This document shows positions 26,858 through 35,949 of a stretch of DNA of 64,000 bases, piece by piece. Position numbers and translations under genes: made by a program. The notes under the pieces were generated by a model. That model was not told the origin of the DNA, did not search any database, and saw only the letters and a list, made by a program, of their open reading frames with translations. Within the stretch, counting starts at the first letter, position 1. The number at the start of each line of letters is the position of its first letter. Source of the stretch: Pseudoalteromonas shioyasakiensis (GTDB taxonomy: Bacteria; Pseudomonadota; Gammaproteobacteria; Enterobacterales; Alteromonadaceae); the NCBI RefSeq assembly GCF_001550135.1, contig NZ_LRUE01000024.1, positions 62,001 to 126,000 of the forward strand. Reading direction: 5' to 3'.

Positions 26858-28321
26858 ATGACCACACCTGTTTACGAAAATTTTATTAATGGCCATTTTT
26901 TAAAGAATCAAACTGGCGATACCTTTGCAGTTAAGAATCCTGCAACGGATGAAGTGATTTATCACGTTGAAATCGCTGATGAGTTTATTCAAAACGCGGC
27001 AATCGAAAGCGCAAAACAAGGGTTTGCAGCATGGTCTGCAATGACGCCAATTGAGCGTAGCCGTATTTTATTAAAAGCCGTGGCAATCTTACGCGAACGT
27101 AACGATGAACTGGCAAAAGTAGAAGTACTTGATACGGGTAAGCCTTGGCAAGAAGCCGAGTGTGTCGATGTTGAAACTGGCGCCGATGTTATCGAATATT
27201 TTGCTGGTCTTGCTCCTGCGCAAGTGGGTCAGCAACAAATGGTTGGCAATGACTTTTACTACACACGTAAAGAGCCTTTAGGTATTTGTGCAGGTATTGG
27301 TGCATGGAACTATCCACTGCAAATTGCGTGTTGGAAATCAGGCCCAGCACTGGCTGCGGGTAATGCGGTTATTTTCAAGCCTTCTGAAGAAACACCACTT
27401 GGTGCAATTAAACTTGCAGAGATTTTCATCGAAGCGGGTGTACCTGCTGGCGTATTCAACGTTGTGCAAGGCGCTGCTGAAGTAGGGCAATGGTTAACAA
27501 CAAACCCAAATATTGAAAAAGTGTCTTTCACTGGTGAAGTGGGCACAGGCAAAAAAGTGATGGCAAGCGCTGCTGGCTCACTTAAAGATGTGACCATGGA
27601 GCTTGGCGGTAAGTCACCGTTATTAGTATTTGATGATGCCGATGTATCACAAGCTGTTAGTGCGGCAATGTTAGGTAATTTTTATACGCAAGGCGAAATC
27701 TGCACTAACTGTACGCGCATTTATGTGCATAAAAATGTTTATCAGCAGTTTATTGATGAGCTGAAAACACGCACTGAGCAAAATATTATCGCTGGCGATC
27801 CAATGGATCCTGAGGTGAATTTAGGGGCGCTTATCTCTAAAAAACACCAAGAGCTTGTACTTGGCTATATCGATAAAGGTATTCAAGAAGGCGCAACCTT
27901 ACTAACCGGCGGTAAGGCACTATCACCAGCATCTGCGCCAAACGGCTACTTTGTGGAACCGACCGTTTTTGTCGACTGTAAAGACGACATGACCATAGTT
28001 AAAGAAGAGATCTTTGGCCCGGTAATGAGCGTGTTGGTGTTTGATGATGAAGATGACGTTATTCAGCGTGCAAACGATACCCACCTAGGCTTAGCCGCAG
28101 GCGTGTTCACTAAAGATATTCAGCGCGCACACCGCGTGATCCACCAATTACAAGCCGGTATTTGTTGGATAAACAGCTATGGTAATTCACCTGCAGAAAT
28201 GCCAGTAGGTGGCTACAAGCAATCAGGTATCGGCCGTGAAAACGGTATCGAAACTTTAGATCACTATACCCAAACTAAATCGATTTATGTGGGTATGAGC
28301 AATATAGAGAGTCCATTTTAA
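26858..28321 (+). CDS. betB: Betaine aldehyde dehydrogenase
   Basis: NAD(P)-dependent oxidation of betaine aldehyde to the osmoprotectant glycine betaine. The protein (487 residues) shows the cofactor region [21 protein letters not shown], the catalytic glutamate in [18 protein letters not shown] and the catalytic cysteine in [15 protein letters not shown] start at ATG 26858, with GGAG inside the betI end 6 nt upstream; an ATG four codons earlier lies within betI. The stop overlaps the betA ATG by one base (TAATG), so the two enzymes are made together. Confidence 0.96.
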   Translation: MTTPVYENFINGHFLKNQTGDTFAVKNPATDEVIYHVEIADEFIQNAAIESAKQGFAAWSAMTPIERSRILLKAVAILRERNDELAKVEVLDTGKPWQEAECVDVETGADVIEYFAGLAPAQVGQQQMVGNDFYYTRKEPLGICAGIGAWNYPLQIACWKSGPALAAGNAVIFKPSEETPLGAIKLAEIFIEAGVPAGVFNVVQGAAEVGQWLTTNPNIEKVSFTGEVGTGKKVMASAAGSLKDVTMELGGKSPLLVFDDADVSQAVSAAMLGNFYTQGEICTNCTRIYVHKNVYQQFIDELKTRTEQNIIAGDPMDPEVNLGALISKKHQELVLGYIDKGIQEGATLLTGGKALSPASAPNGYFVEPTVFVDCKDDMTIVKEEIFGPVMSVLVFDDEDDVIQRANDTHLGLAAGVFTKDIQRAHRVIHQLQAGICWINSYGNSPAEMPVGGYKQSGIGRENGIETLDHYTQTKSIYVGMSNIESPF

Positions 28322-29991
28322 TGAGTACACAGAACTATGATTACATCATAGTCGGTGCTGGCTCAGCAGGCTGCGTGTTGGCAAACCGACTATCAGCAGA
28401 CCCTTCTAATAAGGTGTTATTACTTGAAACGGGTGGTAGCGATAAAAGCATTTTTATAAAGATGCCTACCGCGCTATCAATCCCGATGAATACCGACAAA
28501 TATGCATGGCAATTTCATACTGAGCCAGAGCCATATTTAGATAACCGTCAGATGCACTGCCCGCGAGGTAAGGTGTTAGGTGGCTCATCATCGATTAACG
28601 GCATGGTCTATGTACGTGGTCATGCCAAAGATTTTGATGAGTGGCAGCAACACGGCGCTAATGGTTGGGATTATCAAGCATGTTTACCGTACTTTAAACG
28701 TGCGGAATCATTCTACTTAGGTGGTAACAGTTACCGTGGCGATAACGGCCCTTTAGGGGTTAATAACGGTAATGAAATGGCTAACCCGCTTTATAAAGCC
28801 TTTATCAAAGCGGGCCAACAAGCAGGTTATGCGCAAACTGATGACTACAATGCAGCCCAGCAAGAAGGTTTTGGGCCAATGCATATGACAGTTAAAGATG
28901 GCGTAAGAAGCTCTGCTAGCCGTGAGTATCTAGACCCAGTTAAGTCACGTAAAAACTTAACGCTAGTCACCGGTGCTTTAGCGGAAAAAGTTTTGCTAGA
29001 AGGCAAAAAAGCCGTTGGTGTTGAGTTTTCAGTATCTGGCTCTAAGCAGCAAGCATTTGCAGCAAAAGACGTTATTTTAAGTGCGGGCCCAATTGGTTCA
29101 CCGCATATTCTGCAATTATCAGGTATTGGTGATAAAGACATCCTGAGCGAAGCGGGGGTTGAGGTTAAACATCACTTACCAGGTGTTGGCCAAAACTTAC
29201 AAGATCACTTGGAGTTTTACTTCCAATATAAGTGTAAGCAACCAATTACTTTAAACGGCAAATTAGGCCTTGTTTCAAAAGGGCTAATTGGTGCTCGTTG
29301 GTTATTAAATCGCTCAGGTTTAGGGGCGACTAACCATTTTGAATCATGTGCATTTATTCGCTCAAAACCGGGTGTTGAATGGCCAGATATTCAGTATCAC
29401 TTTTTACCAGCAGCCATTCGTTATGACGGTAAGAGTGCCTTTGATGGTCATGGTTTCCAAGTTCATGTTGGGCATAACAAACCAAAAAGCCGTGGTGCAG
29501 TAACGATTAAGTCAGCGGATCCACAGGTTGCGCCTAAGATCCAATTTAACTACTTACAGCATCAAGATGACATTGAAGGCTTTAGAGCTTGCGTACGTCT
29601 AACTCGCGAGATTATTGAGCAAAGTGCGTTTGATGAATATCGCGATGGTGAAATTCAACCCGGTAAAGATGTTCAAAGCGATGAAGAAATCGATGCTTTT
29701 GTTCGTCAAGCGGTTGAGAGTGCTTACCATCCGTCATGTTCGTGCAAGATGGGTGAAGATGAGATGGCCGTGGTTAACTCGCAAACTCAAGTACACGGTA
29801 TCGAAGGTTTACGGGTTGTGGATTCATCTATCTTCCCAACCGTTCCAAACGGTAATTTAAATGCGCCAACCATTATGGTGGCAGAAAAAGCGGCGGACCA
29901 CATTTTAGGTAAGCCTGTGTTATCGGCATCAACTGCAGATGTTGCCATGGAAAAACAATGGCAATCAACGCAGCGTAGTTCGGAGATCTAA
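28321..29991 (+). CDS. betA: Choline dehydrogenase
   Basis: A 556-residue FAD-dependent GMC oxidoreductase that oxidises choline to betaine aldehyde at the inner membrane. The dinucleotide fold [19 protein letters not shown] opens the protein; the GMC signatures [18 protein letters not shown] and [17 protein letters not shown] follow, and the C-terminal active site includes [10 protein letters not shown] and [19 protein letters not shown]. It overlaps the betB stop by one base. After it come two hairpins and a short leader ORF before the transporter gene. Confidence 0.96.
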   Translation: MSTQNYDYIIVGAGSAGCVLANRLSADPSNKVLLLETGGSDKSIFIKMPTALSIPMNTDKYAWQFHTEPEPYLDNRQMHCPRGKVLGGSSSINGMVYVRGHAKDFDEWQQHGANGWDYQACLPYFKRAESFYLGGNSYRGDNGPLGVNNGNEMANPLYKAFIKAGQQAGYAQTDDYNAAQQEGFGPMHMTVKDGVRSSASREYLDPVKSRKNLTLVTGALAEKVLLEGKKAVGVEFSVSGSKQQAFAAKDVILSAGPIGSPHILQLSGIGDKDILSEAGVEVKHHLPGVGQNLQDHLEFYFQYKCKQPITLNGKLGLVSKGLIGARWLLNRSGLGATNHFESCAFIRSKPGVEWPDIQYHFLPAAIRYDGKSAFDGHGFQVHVGHNKPKSRGAVTIKSADPQVAPKIQFNYLQHQDDIEGFRACVRLTREIIEQSAFDEYRDGEIQPGKDVQSDEEIDAFVRQAVESAYHPSCSCKMGEDEMAVVNSQTQVHGIEGLRVVDSSIFPTVPNGNLNAPTIMVAEKAADHILGKPVLSASTADVAMEKQWQSTQRSSEI

Positions 29992-29999
29992 TAAGGCCA

Positions 30000-30057
30000 C
30001 CCGCAGTTTCGGCTGTGGGGCTTGCAGTGGCGCGCATCACGAGTTGTTTGTGGTGCG
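30000..30057 (+). other. Two intercistronic hairpins between betA and the transporter gene
   Basis: CCCGCAG/CTGTGGG (30000-30006 with 30013-30019) and CGCATCAC/GTGGTGCG (30033-30040 with 30050-30057) each form a stem of 7-8 pairs including G-U. No T-run follows either, so they look like mRNA stability or processing elements rather than terminators. Confidence 0.45.
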
Positions 30058-30086
30058 TTAATGCGAGGAATAAAACTGGAGAAACA

Positions 30087-30137
30087 ATGAAGTATTATTA
30101 CTTATTTTGGGGGGGTAACTATGACCTTTTGGCTTAG
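30087..30137 (+). CDS. Short leader ORF overlapping the transporter start
   Basis: This 16-codon ORF (MKYYYLFWGGNYDLLA) has a better ribosome site than the transporter itself, GGAG 5 nt before its ATG. It crosses a run of seven G at 30109-30115 and ends 17 bases inside the transporter gene in a different frame. With six G the same ATG would read directly into the transporter. It may be a coupling leader, the true N-terminus interrupted by a length change in the G-run, or a sequencing artefact. Confidence 0.4.
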   Translation: MKYYYLFWGGNYDLLA

Positions 30138-31338
30138 TGCTGGCATCATTTTTACCCTGTTAGCAATTGCGGTTATTTTATTTAAATGGGGTACGGTTAG
30201 GTGTGTTGGCGTCACACCGGTTAGAACGTTTACGTTCATTGCAATTTTATTTACATCGGGCCTAGATGTTGGCTTGATTATGTTTCCACTGACAGAGTTT
30301 GCAGGTTATGCAGACATAAAAGCAAGCCCAGAGTATGCGTTTGCCAATCCTCTAGCCATCGAATTTGGTTATTGGGGCTTCTTGATCTGGGGATTTTATT
30401 TCCTTACGTGCTTTTATTTCTGTGTAATAGAACCCAAAGTAAAGTTCTTTGAAATTGCTTGGGTAAAACTAATTAATAACATCGTTATTATTGGTACATG
30501 CGCATTTACTGCATTTTTATTGCTGTCGAATTTACCTTGGTATTTGCCGTCACTTGGTGATGGTGAGTCAATTATTCCGACATTCTACTTAATGGTGTTT
30601 GCAGCGATTTGTTTTGCTGTTTATTCGAGCACAGACATTAAGTATGTACGCTTTTTAAGTATTTCTACTACTTGGTTGTTTATCGCTTTAATCGCATTTA
30701 TGTGGTTCGGTGCCTTTGTTGGTTCTGATGCACAAACATCAGCATTTGTTGATAACCTTGCGTTGATCGGCGGTTACTTCGGCAATATCAATGAATTTAT
30801 ATTACCGCTGAATGATTACCATGCCTTCTACCTGTTTTGGTGGTTTGCTTGGAGCATCATGATTGGTCAATTTACCTCACGTTTTGTGGGTGGTTTAAAA
30901 ACTTACCAAGTGCTGGCGGCTATGTTGATTTTCCCGTCTATTCCAATCGCTATCTGGTTTAGTGTTTTGTATCAATATCATGAAGCGGGTATTGCAACAG
31001 CAGGCCTGAAAAACATCGCTATGGTGTTTGTTGGTGTGGTGTTTGTGATCAACTCACTTGATTCTTTGATCCGTTTATACACAGATAACCTAAACTTAAC
31101 GGTGAAACGTTTAGGTAAATTTAATTATATTGCCTTAAATGTGGTGGCACTTTCATTATTAACCCTGCTGTTTAAGTTCGACTTTTTACAGATCCAATGG
31201 GTTGGTGCGCTCGTTATTGCGTTATTTTTCGGCTGTGCTGCGTTCATTGGCTACAGCAAGTTAAAAACAGTGAAAAATATCGAAGGTTCACCAAAAGACA
31301 ATAAATTAGATTACACAAAAATAGAAACAGTTAGCTAA
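30121..31338 (+). CDS. Short BCCT-family choline/betaine transporter
   Basis: A 405-residue multi-helix protein. FIAILFTSGLDVGLIMFPLTEFA matches the BCCT substrate-site helix that usually reads GxGxG, FGYWGFLIWGFYFLTCFY its following helix, and FYLFWWFAWSIMIGQFTSRFVGG the BCCT signature with its tryptophan box. Most BCCT proteins exceed 500 residues; here about 90 N-terminal residues (roughly two helices) are missing. The ATG at 30121 could use the G-run as ribosome site. Its place after betA and before a porin implies choline uptake. Whether the G-run truncates a longer protein is discussed under the leader ORF. Confidence 0.75.
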   Translation: MTFWLSAGIIFTLLAIAVILFKWGTVRCVGVTPVRTFTFIAILFTSGLDVGLIMFPLTEFAGYADIKASPEYAFANPLAIEFGYWGFLIWGFYFLTCFYFCVIEPKVKFFEIAWVKLINNIVIIGTCAFTAFLLLSNLPWYLPSLGDGESIIPTFYLMVFAAICFAVYSSTDIKYVRFLSISTTWLFIALIAFMWFGAFVGSDAQTSAFVDNLALIGGYFGNINEFILPLNDYHAFYLFWWFAWSIMIGQFTSRFVGGLKTYQVLAAMLIFPSIPIAIWFSVLYQYHEAGIATAGLKNIAMVFVGVVFVINSLDSLIRLYTDNLNLTVKRLGKFNYIALNVVALSLLTLLFKFDFLQIQWVGALVIALFFGCAAFIGYSKLKTVKNIEGSPKDNKLDYTKIETVS

Positions 31339-31349
31339 GGGAAACCAAC

Positions 31350-32057
31350 ATGACAACAAGACAAACAGTATTAGCAGCAGCGTTGCCATTGGCATTACTA
31401 TCGACATCAGCCATGGCTGACTTATCGACTACGGTTACATTGGCATCAGATTACACCTTCAATGGTGTAAGCCAAACTATGAATGACCCAGCGATTCAGG
31501 GCAGCTTAGATTATGCTTTTGCAGATTCAGGTATGTATGTAGGTACGTGGGCTTCAAATGTAGATTTTGGCGATGGCACCGACATCGAGTGGGATGCGTA
31601 TTTTGGTAACTATGCTGAGTTAACTGACGCCCTTAGTGTTGATTATGGTATTGCTTATTACTCTTACCATGGTGAAGATTACTCAAGCGATGGCAACTAC
31701 CCTGAAGTGTATTCTAAATTTGGTTATGCCAGCAGCATTGGTCAAGTAGAGCTTAACTTTTGGTATACTTGGGATTACTTTGGTACTGGTGCAGGCCATT
31801 TAATCTACATGGTAGCGCACACATTTGAAGTAGCGCCAAATCATGCAATTCGTGCCAGCTTTGATGTATCTAATTCACTAGATGGCGATAAGTTTAGCTG
31901 GGATGGCAGTGATAAGTCATACAAGCATTATCGTTTGGCGTATCAAACGAGCTATGCGGGCTTTAATATTGAAATTGCAGGTGAGAATACCAGCATTGAT
32001 TCTGAGTACGCAGACGAGCGAATTGTTGCGTCTATTTCACGTAGCTTTGATTTATAA
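31350..32057 (+). CDS. TorF-family putative outer-membrane porin
   Basis: A 235-residue beta-barrel protein with signal peptide cleaved after AMA (residue 23) and the family opening LSTTVTLASDYTFNGVSQTMNDPAIQGS. The aromatic C-terminal residue pattern ending RSFDL fits outer-membrane insertion. Members of this family (Gcw_chp type) accompany uptake systems and are thought to be small porins. It starts 11 bp after the transporter stop with AAGG upstream and ends the bet cluster before a strong terminator, so a role in choline entry across the outer membrane is a reasonable inference. Confidence 0.85.
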   Translation: MTTRQTVLAAALPLALLSTSAMADLSTTVTLASDYTFNGVSQTMNDPAIQGSLDYAFADSGMYVGTWASNVDFGDGTDIEWDAYFGNYAELTDALSVDYGIAYYSYHGEDYSSDGNYPEVYSKFGYASSIGQVELNFWYTWDYFGTGAGHLIYMVAHTFEVAPNHAIRASFDVSNSLDGDKFSWDGSDKSYKHYRLAYQTSYAGFNIEIAGENTSIDSEYADERIVASISRSFDL

Positions 32058-32086
32058 GTAGCGTTTTATTGTAAGGCTTTAAAATG

Positions 32087-32117
32087 AAACGGCTAACCTT
32101 AGTTAGCCGTTTTTTTA
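32087..32117 (+). terminator. Intrinsic terminator of the bet cluster
   Basis: AAACGGCTAAC (32087-32097) pairs perfectly with GTTAGCCGTTT (32102-32112) and a T-run follows. Confidence 0.9.
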
Positions 32118-32134
32118 TGTCTAGAATTTGATAA

Positions 32135-32350
32135 TTAAATCTCTTCGCCTTCGTGTTGCATCGCTAAATCATCAAGCTCTGCAAGAGTGTAATCAAAACC
32201 ACTGGTATCGACTTCGTAGCGTATTTTCACGCCATAACCACCTTGGCAAAGACTCGCCGTGACCTTAGCCACTGACCAATGCTTAAGCTTGTTTAAAAAC
32301 CGATTGGCGGTTTGCTGTGAGTCAAAGCGATAACTGACTTGCGATTCCAT
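32135..32350 (-). CDS. Unrecognised small protein
   Basis: A 71-residue soluble protein with no signal or membrane segment. It alternates charged and aromatic residues in a pattern compatible with a small alpha/beta fold (SQVSYRFDSQQTANRFLNKL, then GGYGVKIRYEVDTSGFDY) and has an acidic C-terminus. I do not recognise the family, but codon usage and the ATG with GAGA just upstream look genuine. It follows the hydrolase gene's opposite end: the hydrolase at 32399 is on the same strand and upstream, 48 bp away, so both may share a transcript. Confidence 0.6.
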   Translation of the reverse strand: MESQVSYRFDSQQTANRFLNKLKHWSVAKVTASLCQGGYGVKIRYEVDTSGFDYTLAELDDLAMQHEGEEI

Positions 32351-32398
32351 CTCTTTTCTAGCCTAAAATTTTTTCGAGAGTGTATGAAATTGCTCTGT

Positions 32399-33289
32399 TT
32401 AAATCAATTGCTCATTGAAAAACGCCAATGTGCGCTGCCATGAAAGCTCCGCCTGTTTTTCATCATAACGAGAAGTAGAGTCGTTATGAAAACCATGATT
32501 TGCTTGCTCATACATGTGCATAGTGTAAGGCACTTGATGCGCTTTTAAGTCGCTCTCGTATTCTGGCCATGTTGCATTAACGCGTTTATCAAATTCAGCT
32601 AAGTGTACTAGTAGTGGGGCTTTGATATTTTGTCTGAGTTCTTTAACGGCAGGAGTGCCGTAATAAGGCACGCCCGCATCAATTAATTTGCTATCAACTC
32701 CTGCTAAGTAGTTAACCATATAGCCACCAAAGCAAAAGCCTACCGCACCAAGTTTGCCGTTACTATTTGGGTGTCTTTTTATGTATTCTGCTGCGGCGAT
32801 AAAGTCTTGTTGGATTTTTTGTTTATCCATAGAGCGCTGCATGGCGCGGCCTTCATCGTCATTGCCAGGGTAGCCACCAAGAGGGTGTAATGCATCTGGC
32901 GCAAAGGCAATAAAACCGGCTTTGGCAAGGCGGCGAGCAACATCTTTAATGTAAGGGTTTAAGCCTCTGTTTTCGTGGATCACTAACACTATTGGGTGCT
33001 TACCAGTTAAATTAGCGGGTTCGACTAAATAGCCTTTACCTTCGCCGTGACCTTTAAACGAATCAAAGGTTTTATAACTGGCTTTGATATCAGGGTCATT
33101 AAAGGATACTTGCTCAGCTAATGCGTAGTTTGGCAGTAAAGCGCTACTTAGCATTGCCATTGAATAACCAAGGGCGACTAAGCCACCCAGTTTTTTCATA
33201 AAGGTGCGACGGTCCATTAAGCCATGGGCGTATTCATCGTACCAATCGAAAGCTTCTTGGGGAATGTGGTTATGGCGTTGCTCAGTCAT
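32399..33289 (-). CDS. Dienelactone-hydrolase family protein with Tat-like leader
   Basis: A 296-residue alpha/beta hydrolase. The catalytic triad candidates are the cysteine in GAVGFCFGGYM, the aspartate in AEFDKRVNA and the histidine in ANHGFHNDST, the pattern of dienelactone hydrolases. Residues 25-60 carry DRRTFMKKLGGLVALGYSMAM, a twin-arginine plus hydrophobic segment, so the enzyme is likely exported folded to the periplasm or anchored there. The preceding 24 residues are an unusually long N-region for a Tat signal. Substrate is unknown; no aromatic degradation genes adjoin it. Confidence 0.85.
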   Translation of the reverse strand: MTEQRHNHIPQEAFDWYDEYAHGLMDRRTFMKKLGGLVALGYSMAMLSSALLPNYALAEQVSFNDPDIKASYKTFDSFKGHGEGKGYLVEPANLTGKHPIVLVIHENRGLNPYIKDVARRLAKAGFIAFAPDALHPLGGYPGNDDEGRAMQRSMDKQKIQQDFIAAAEYIKRHPNSNGKLGAVGFCFGGYMVNYLAGVDSKLIDAGVPYYGTPAVKELRQNIKAPLLVHLAEFDKRVNATWPEYESDLKAHQVPYTMHMYEQANHGFHNDSTSRYDEKQAELSWQRTLAFFNEQLI

Positions 33290-33337
33290 ACTTATATCCT
33301 TTAAAAACGAGTTAGGTTTATAACTTTAGCTGAAATA

Positions 33338-34489
33338 TCAGCGATTAACAGCCAGTTGCTTTGTTTGTATTACCACGTCCATAAAGCGGCGCTGCCAAAT
33401 GGCCTTAAAGGCTTTGTTAAATAGGTATAAAAATATTAGCGGCATTAATAACAGCTTTAAAATCAGTAGTGACAAGATATTCAAAAAGTCGATAAATAAG
33501 TCTTCGACGGCAGCCACCATGTTGCTTATGCCAGAGGTGACGGTATCGATAATTTTACTCACCTGCGACGATTGGTCTTGATTGAGTGATGCGTTAAGGT
33601 TTTCTAGTTGTTCGTTTAAGGCGTCTTTGTCAAGATTCAGCTGTCTTTGCTGGTTTAGTACTGCATTAAACTGCGCTGTTAATTGCTGTTTTTTATCAAG
33701 TAATGGCTTGGCTTGTTCAAGCTCAGTAAAGGTCAGTCGCTCAGACAAGCTGCGAGTTGCTTGAATCGCCTCTATTTGGCTATCAACCTCTGCCAGCTTA
33801 ACTTTGAGTTCTGTCGCTTGCTGGTGGTTTTTTATCTGCTGCTCATTTAATAGTGAGAGCTTGTCGAAGATGGTTTGTTTTTCACTATCGACCTCGGCCT
33901 TTAGCTTGGCAGATAGGGCTGAGGTATTATTTGCACTGCTATTCACCGTATCGACTTTTTCGCTCACGATTTCACTTTGCTGGTTTATTTGCTCATCTAA
34001 GAATATTTGACTAACAAAACCAGTTGTAAGTACTACTGCTGGCACTAAAAAGCGAATTAAAATCAGGCTCGCCATAATTTTATGACGCAAGTTAGGTAAG
34101 AAGTTACGCCATTCACAAATAAAGTAAGCGACGACCGAAACAGTAAAAACACCACTAAAAATAACCCCAGAAGAAATGGTGTATAAAATGCGCTGTAAAA
34201 ATAACGAGCCTATAGCAAGGCGCATAGCATCCGACATGTATTCAGCTAGGTCATTGACTGGGTCGAGTAGTTGTGCAGGTTGAATACTCGCAATACCAAT
34301 GCCCACTTCGGCTGATTGCAATAGTGATATAGCAGCATTAACTGTACGAGATGAAGCGTACACTAAGGTTGATTGTACAAGGGCGCTGTCGATAAAGCGC
34401 ATAATGAAATGGTTATAATGCTCTAGCCAACAAAGAAGTAGCAGTATTGTAAGAGATAAATACTTGATAATATGTTGTTTAGTTAGCAT
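33338..34489 (-). CDS. Unrecognised membrane protein with long coiled coil
   Basis: A 383-residue protein with a membrane region at each end. Helices lie near residues 8-22, about 105-130 and 145-165, then residues about 170-310 are a long heptad-rich stretch dominated by Gln, Leu, Lys and Glu (EKQTIFDKLSLLNEQQIKNH is representative), and residues 315-365 contain two more hydrophobic segments before a basic tail. This layout suggests an inner-membrane protein with a periplasmic or cytoplasmic stalk. I do not recognise the family and assign no function. It is divergent from the MarR gene at 34617. Confidence 0.65.
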   Translation of the reverse strand: MLTKQHIIKYLSLTILLLLCWLEHYNHFIMRFIDSALVQSTLVYASSRTVNAAISLLQSAEVGIGIASIQPAQLLDPVNDLAEYMSDAMRLAIGSLFLQRILYTISSGVIFSGVFTVSVVAYFICEWRNFLPNLRHKIMASLILIRFLVPAVVLTTGFVSQIFLDEQINQQSEIVSEKVDTVNSSANNTSALSAKLKAEVDSEKQTIFDKLSLLNEQQIKNHQQATELKVKLAEVDSQIEAIQATRSLSERLTFTELEQAKPLLDKKQQLTAQFNAVLNQQRQLNLDKDALNEQLENLNASLNQDQSSQVSKIIDTVTSGISNMVAAVEDLFIDFLNILSLLILKLLLMPLIFLYLFNKAFKAIWQRRFMDVVIQTKQLAVNR

Positions 34490-34585
34490 AACGCCCCCGA
34501 CAGTTAGTACGCTTCTTCACGCTACACTATTCATAGCCGTTGAAGCAATCTAATAGGATTGAATTTTTTTGCCGATTAACTGTCT

Positions 34586-34601
34586 ATGAATTGCTATTCA
34601 T
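34586..34601. promoter_or_regulatory. Inverted repeat upstream of the MarR gene
   Basis: ATGAAT (34586-34591) and ATTCAT (34596-34601) are perfect inverted arms with a 4-nt spacer, 15 bp ahead of the start. MarR proteins commonly bind such sites in their own promoters. Confidence 0.4.
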
Positions 34602-34616
34602 CGCTTTAGAGGAAAT

Positions 34617-35081
34617 ATGAAAGAACCTGCATCAATTGGCCAGTGCTGTATTGAAGATTTAGATCCCGTGCAAGACTTAGGTCGCTTAGTCTCTTACTTA
34701 CGTTCAAATCTGGTGACTCATCTTGATAATGCGTTAGAGGATAAAGAGTTAACTTCGGCTCAGTACATTGTGGTTGTGCTACTTGCGCGTGGTAAAGTAA
34801 ATACCTTGGCTGAGCTGTGTGAGCACATGATGTATGACCGTGGTGCCATGAGTCGGTTACTTTCTCGTTTAGAAGACAAGGGCTTAGTTGCTAAAAAGCA
34901 GTCAGTTGAAGATCGCCGTTCAACTCTTTTATGCCTGACTGAAAAAGGCCAACAGCTTTACCCGGAAATTTTACCCACTGTAAATGATATCTATCGCAAA
35001 GCACTCACAGGCTTCTCTGATGATGAGCAAGAGCAACTCGCTAGCTTGTTGTTTAGAGCAATTCATAATTTAAAAGCATAA
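34617..35081 (+). CDS. MarR-family transcriptional regulator
   Basis: A 154-residue MarR protein with the winged helix core TLAELCEHMMYDRGAMSRLLSRLEDKGLV followed by the wing KKQSVEDRRSTLLCLTEKGQQL. Length and layout match the family. GAGGAA lies just upstream of the ATG. The neighbours are an unrecognised coiled-coil membrane protein (divergent) and a kinase-fold protein (87 bp downstream), either of which might be regulated; an inverted repeat in its promoter suggests autoregulation. The effector is unknown. Confidence 0.92.
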   Translation: MKEPASIGQCCIEDLDPVQDLGRLVSYLRSNLVTHLDNALEDKELTSAQYIVVVLLARGKVNTLAELCEHMMYDRGAMSRLLSRLEDKGLVAKKQSVEDRRSTLLCLTEKGQQLYPEILPTVNDIYRKALTGFSDDEQEQLASLLFRAIHNLKA

Positions 35082-35167
35082 ATTTCTCTAAGCGGTACAT
35101 TGTCGCTGTAGACGCATTTTGATAATATAGTTGCCTAGGCATTTAATTTTAACAAGTCCGGGTTGTT

Positions 35168-35917
35168 ATGTTTGAATCATCTTTGCTTGCAGAGCTTCAC
35201 GCTCAATTTCCAGCTCATCAATTTAGCCCAGAAGGTTTGTCGGTTGTTCACACAGGCCGCTTTGCCAATGCCATTGTTTATCGTTATAAAGACGCGAAAT
35301 TTGATTTAATTATTAAAGATTTTCAGCACAGCCCATGGTGGGTGAGAAAAACCATCGCGCCGCTTTTTATCAATCAAGAGTACAAAGGGCTGGCACGCCT
35401 GCAAGACGTAGACGGAGTGGTTGATAACTTTTGCCGCTTGTCATCGATTGCCATTGCTTATGACTTTATTGAAGGCACGCCACTTCGCCAGCTTGCCTTG
35501 CAACAGCAGCATTTACCGAGTGAGTTCTTTAAAGAATTTGAGCGTTTGGTAGCAAAAATGCACCGCCGTGGCGTGGTGCACCTCGATTTACGTAATTTAG
35601 GTAATGTTATTTGTTCAAAAGACGGCAAGCCTTACATTATTGATTTTCAGTCAGCGATTCGCTTTGCACGCTTTCCGCGCTGGTTACAGCGTTTTATGCG
35701 TGGTGCCGATATGAGTGGGGTTTATAAAGCATGGCATAAGTTAGCCAAAGACTCGTTACCGCAAGCAAAGGCTGATTATTTGCACGACTTTAATCATGTG
35801 CGTAAGCGTTGGATTTTTAAAGGTTACCCGATTCAACGTGCCTATTTGTGGTGTAGCGGGGCAGTAACTCAGATTCTTAATTCTGAATTTGTTCGCAGTA
35901 TATTAGATAGATTGTAA
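35168..35917 (+). CDS. Kinase-fold protein of the Kdo/WaaP-like family
   Basis: A 249-residue protein of the protein-kinase-like fold. The catalytic loop reads HRRGVVHLDLRNLGNVIC and the metal-binding motif IIDFQSAIRF, equivalent to HxD and DFG; an upstream lysine in FDLIIKDFQHSP fits ATP binding. Lipopolysaccharide core kinases and small bacterial Rio-like kinases share this pattern, so a lipid or glycan kinase is likely but the substrate is unproven. The C-terminal third is basic and aromatic, compatible with membrane association. It ends just before a hairpin shared with the convergent arabinanase gene. Confidence 0.75.
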   Translation: MFESSLLAELHAQFPAHQFSPEGLSVVHTGRFANAIVYRYKDAKFDLIIKDFQHSPWWVRKTIAPLFINQEYKGLARLQDVDGVVDNFCRLSSIAIAYDFIEGTPLRQLALQQQHLPSEFFKEFERLVAKMHRRGVVHLDLRNLGNVICSKDGKPYIIDFQSAIRFARFPRWLQRFMRGADMSGVYKAWHKLAKDSLPQAKADYLHDFNHVRKRWIFKGYPIQRAYLWCSGAVTQILNSEFVRSILDRL

Positions 35918-35918
35918 A

Positions 35919-35938
35919 AAGCGCGCTTGCACGCGCTT
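35919..35938 (-). terminator. Hairpin terminator serving the arabinanase gene
   Basis: AAGCGCG (35919-35925) and CGCGCTT (35932-35938) form a perfect stem. Read on the minus strand it is followed by TTTTT, about 12 bp after the stop of the gene at 35950. Confidence 0.65.
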
Positions 35939-35949
35939 AGTGGGGAGAA

